Assembly (NCBI GenBank): GCA_036489565.1
Contig: DASXFN010000107.1
Span: 1-41,461, forward strand
Reading direction: 5' to 3'
DNA from: JAICKN01 sp036489565
Lineage (GTDB): Bacteria > Acidobacteriota > Terriglobia > Terriglobales > Acidobacteriaceae
DNA: 41,461 nt
This document shows positions 40,453-41,461 of the stretch, piece by piece. The translations under genes were made by a program, and so were the position numbers. The notes under the pieces were generated by a model. The model worked only from the letters and a program-made list of their open reading frames with translations, had not been told where the DNA came from and searched no databases. Each line of letters opens with the position of its first letter. Position 1 is the first letter of the stretch.

Positions 40453-41461
40453 ATGCGAATTCTGATCTCCGCTGGCGAGGCTTCCGGTGAAATGTATGGC
40501 GCGCAATTGATTGAGGCGCTGCGCCGTCGCGAACCCTCGCTGAATTTTTTCGGCGTTGGCGGAGAACGCATGCGTGCCGCCGGCTGCGAAACCCTCGTGG
40601 ATGCCAAGGACCTTTCCGTGGTCGGCATCACAGAAATTCTGGGCCACCTGCCAAAAATCTACGGCCTGTTTCGCAAGCTCATTCAGGAAGCGGACAAGCG
40701 CCGCCCTGATTTGGCGGTGGTAATCGATTCCCCGGCTTTTAACTGGCGCGTGGCACGCAAGATGCGCGAACGCGGCGTGCCCGTGGTGTATTACGTTTGC
40801 CCCCAATTTTGGGCCTGGCGGCAGGGACGGGTGAAACTGTTGCGCAAGTATGTCAACAAGGCGCTGGTCATCTTTCCCTTTGAAGAAAAGTTCTATCGCG
40901 ACCGCGGCGTGGACGCGTCTTTTGTAGGCCACCCCTTAAGTGAACTTCCTCTCCCTGCGATCACGCGCGAGGAATATGCCAGGCAGCAGAAATTAGACCC
41001 GGCGAAACCTTGGATCACCATCATGCCGGGGAGCCGCCGCAAGGAAGTTCGCATGAATCTTCCCACCATTCTAGAAGCCGTGCGCATGCTGGGCGCGAGT
41101 TACGAATTTCTGCTTCCGGTCGCGCCCACACTCGATCGTAGTTTTATCACTGGCTTTCTCGGCGAGGCCCCCTATGTTCACTTAGTACCAGAGGCCCTTC
41201 CCGCGCTGCATCATTCGCGCGCCGGAATTGTCGCCAGCGGGACCGCAACGGTTGAAGCCGCCATGATGGGTTTGCCCTTCGTAATGGTGTATCGCGTCTC
41301 GAAACTCACTTATTTACTGGGCAAACCCAGGGTGAAGGTGCCGTTTTTTGCCATGGTCAACCTGATCGCCGAAGAAAAAATCGTCACGGAATTAGTGCAG
41401 GACGATTTTACCGCGCGGAATGTGGTGGAAAGAGTCCAGGAACTGGTCGTTGATGGCCCTA
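40453..41461 (+). CDS. lpxB: Lipid-A-disaccharide synthase, 3' end outside window
   Basis: 336 residues are visible before the window edge. LpxB (GT19) joins UDP-2,3-diacylglucosamine to lipid X, forming the lipid A disaccharide at the inner membrane. Signatures: ISAGEASGEMYGAQLIEAL (5-23), FFGVGGERMRAAG, VVIDSPAFNWRVA, VPVVYYVCPQFWAWRQGR, FVGHPLSE, ITIMPGSRRKEV, ASGTATVEAAMMGLPFVMVYR. It supports a Gram-negative outer membrane with LPS. ATG 40453 gives the family start MRILISAGEASGE; an in-frame ATG at 40408 would add 15 residues but lies too close to its ribosome-binding-like CCGGA. Confidence 0.95.
   Translation, partial: MRILISAGEASGEMYGAQLIEALRRREPSLNFFGVGGERMRAAGCETLVDAKDLSVVGITEILGHLPKIYGLFRKLIQEADKRRPDLAVVIDSPAFNWRVARKMRERGVPVVYYVCPQFWAWRQGRVKLLRKYVNKALVIFPFEEKFYRDRGVDASFVGHPLSELPLPAITREEYARQQKLDPAKPWITIMPGSRRKEVRMNLPTILEAVRMLGASYEFLLPVAPTLDRSFITGFLGEAPYVHLVPEALPALHHSRAGIVASGTATVEAAMMGLPFVMVYRVSKLTYLLGKPRVKVPFFAMVNLIAEEKIVTELVQDDFTARNVVERVQELVVDGP

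Noticed and set aside
1..41461. CRISPR arrays, tRNA or rRNA genes, insertion sequences, prophage or defence islands
   Set aside because: I looked in the gaps and found no repeat-spacer pattern, cloverleaf, transposase or phage gene. A covariance-model search would settle small RNAs.

Overview
The window looks like chromosomal DNA of an Acidobacteriota member, probably of the Terriglobia/Koribacter type. This is an inference from recognised proteins. LpxB points to a Gram-negative envelope, and several secreted or cysteine-rich families resemble proteins I know mainly from Acidobacteriota. Two-component regulators are abundant, and many starts are GTG or TTG. I found no rRNA, tRNA, CRISPR array, insertion sequence or phage gene. 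The window is ordinary core and accessory chromosome with dense regulation.

Layout. 1-3886 (minus): part of a chemosensory operon, cheW - cheR with TPRs - long cheW - CHASE3 methyl-accepting protein, ordered like wspB-wspC-wspD of Wsp-type systems. 4105-7444: a Tat-exported GH51 arabinofuranosidase diverging from a nucleotide-sugar dehydrogenase that ends in a clear terminator. 7625-10466 (minus): a membrane NarX-type kinase, its NarL-type regulator and an orphan 55-residue Flp pilin, with inverted repeats before the kinase and before the pilin. 10644-12826 (minus): a probable four-gene operon of a Cys-rich protein, thioesterase, small membrane protein and Mrp ATPase. 12990-14160: a small TPR protein and an SDR. 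14386-17160: a ChlI/MoxR-like AAA ATPase with a VWA-domain partner. 17176-19874: a CDGSH protein, an N-terminally short DUF2207 protein and a GT4 glycosyltransferase.

20060-27279 holds two sigma-54-type two-component systems back to back around a 414-bp divergent region. One has a soluble kinase, an NtrC-type regulator and a small pseudo-receiver/pseudo-DHp protein. The other has an NtrC-type regulator, a membrane kinase and an exported protein. 27317-30781 (plus): a GT39-type glycosyltransferase, an MFS exporter and FabI. 30803-38272 (minus): an exported acidobacterial protein, TsaE, a PilZ-like protein, the Nnr NAD(P)HX repair enzyme, a Coa1-like membrane protein and two overlapping APC permeases. 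38449-41461: an exported protein, a HGSNAT-like acyltransferase and the 5' part of lpxB.

No wholly new multi-gene system is proven. The best candidates for new biology are the pseudo-kinase partner at 20060-20548, the orphan pilin with its repeats, the uncharacterised Cys-rich family, the 15-bp tandem repeat at the cheW/cheR junction, and the two-state RNA fold between the AAA and VWA genes. All start choices and functions come from reading the sequence, without database searches.
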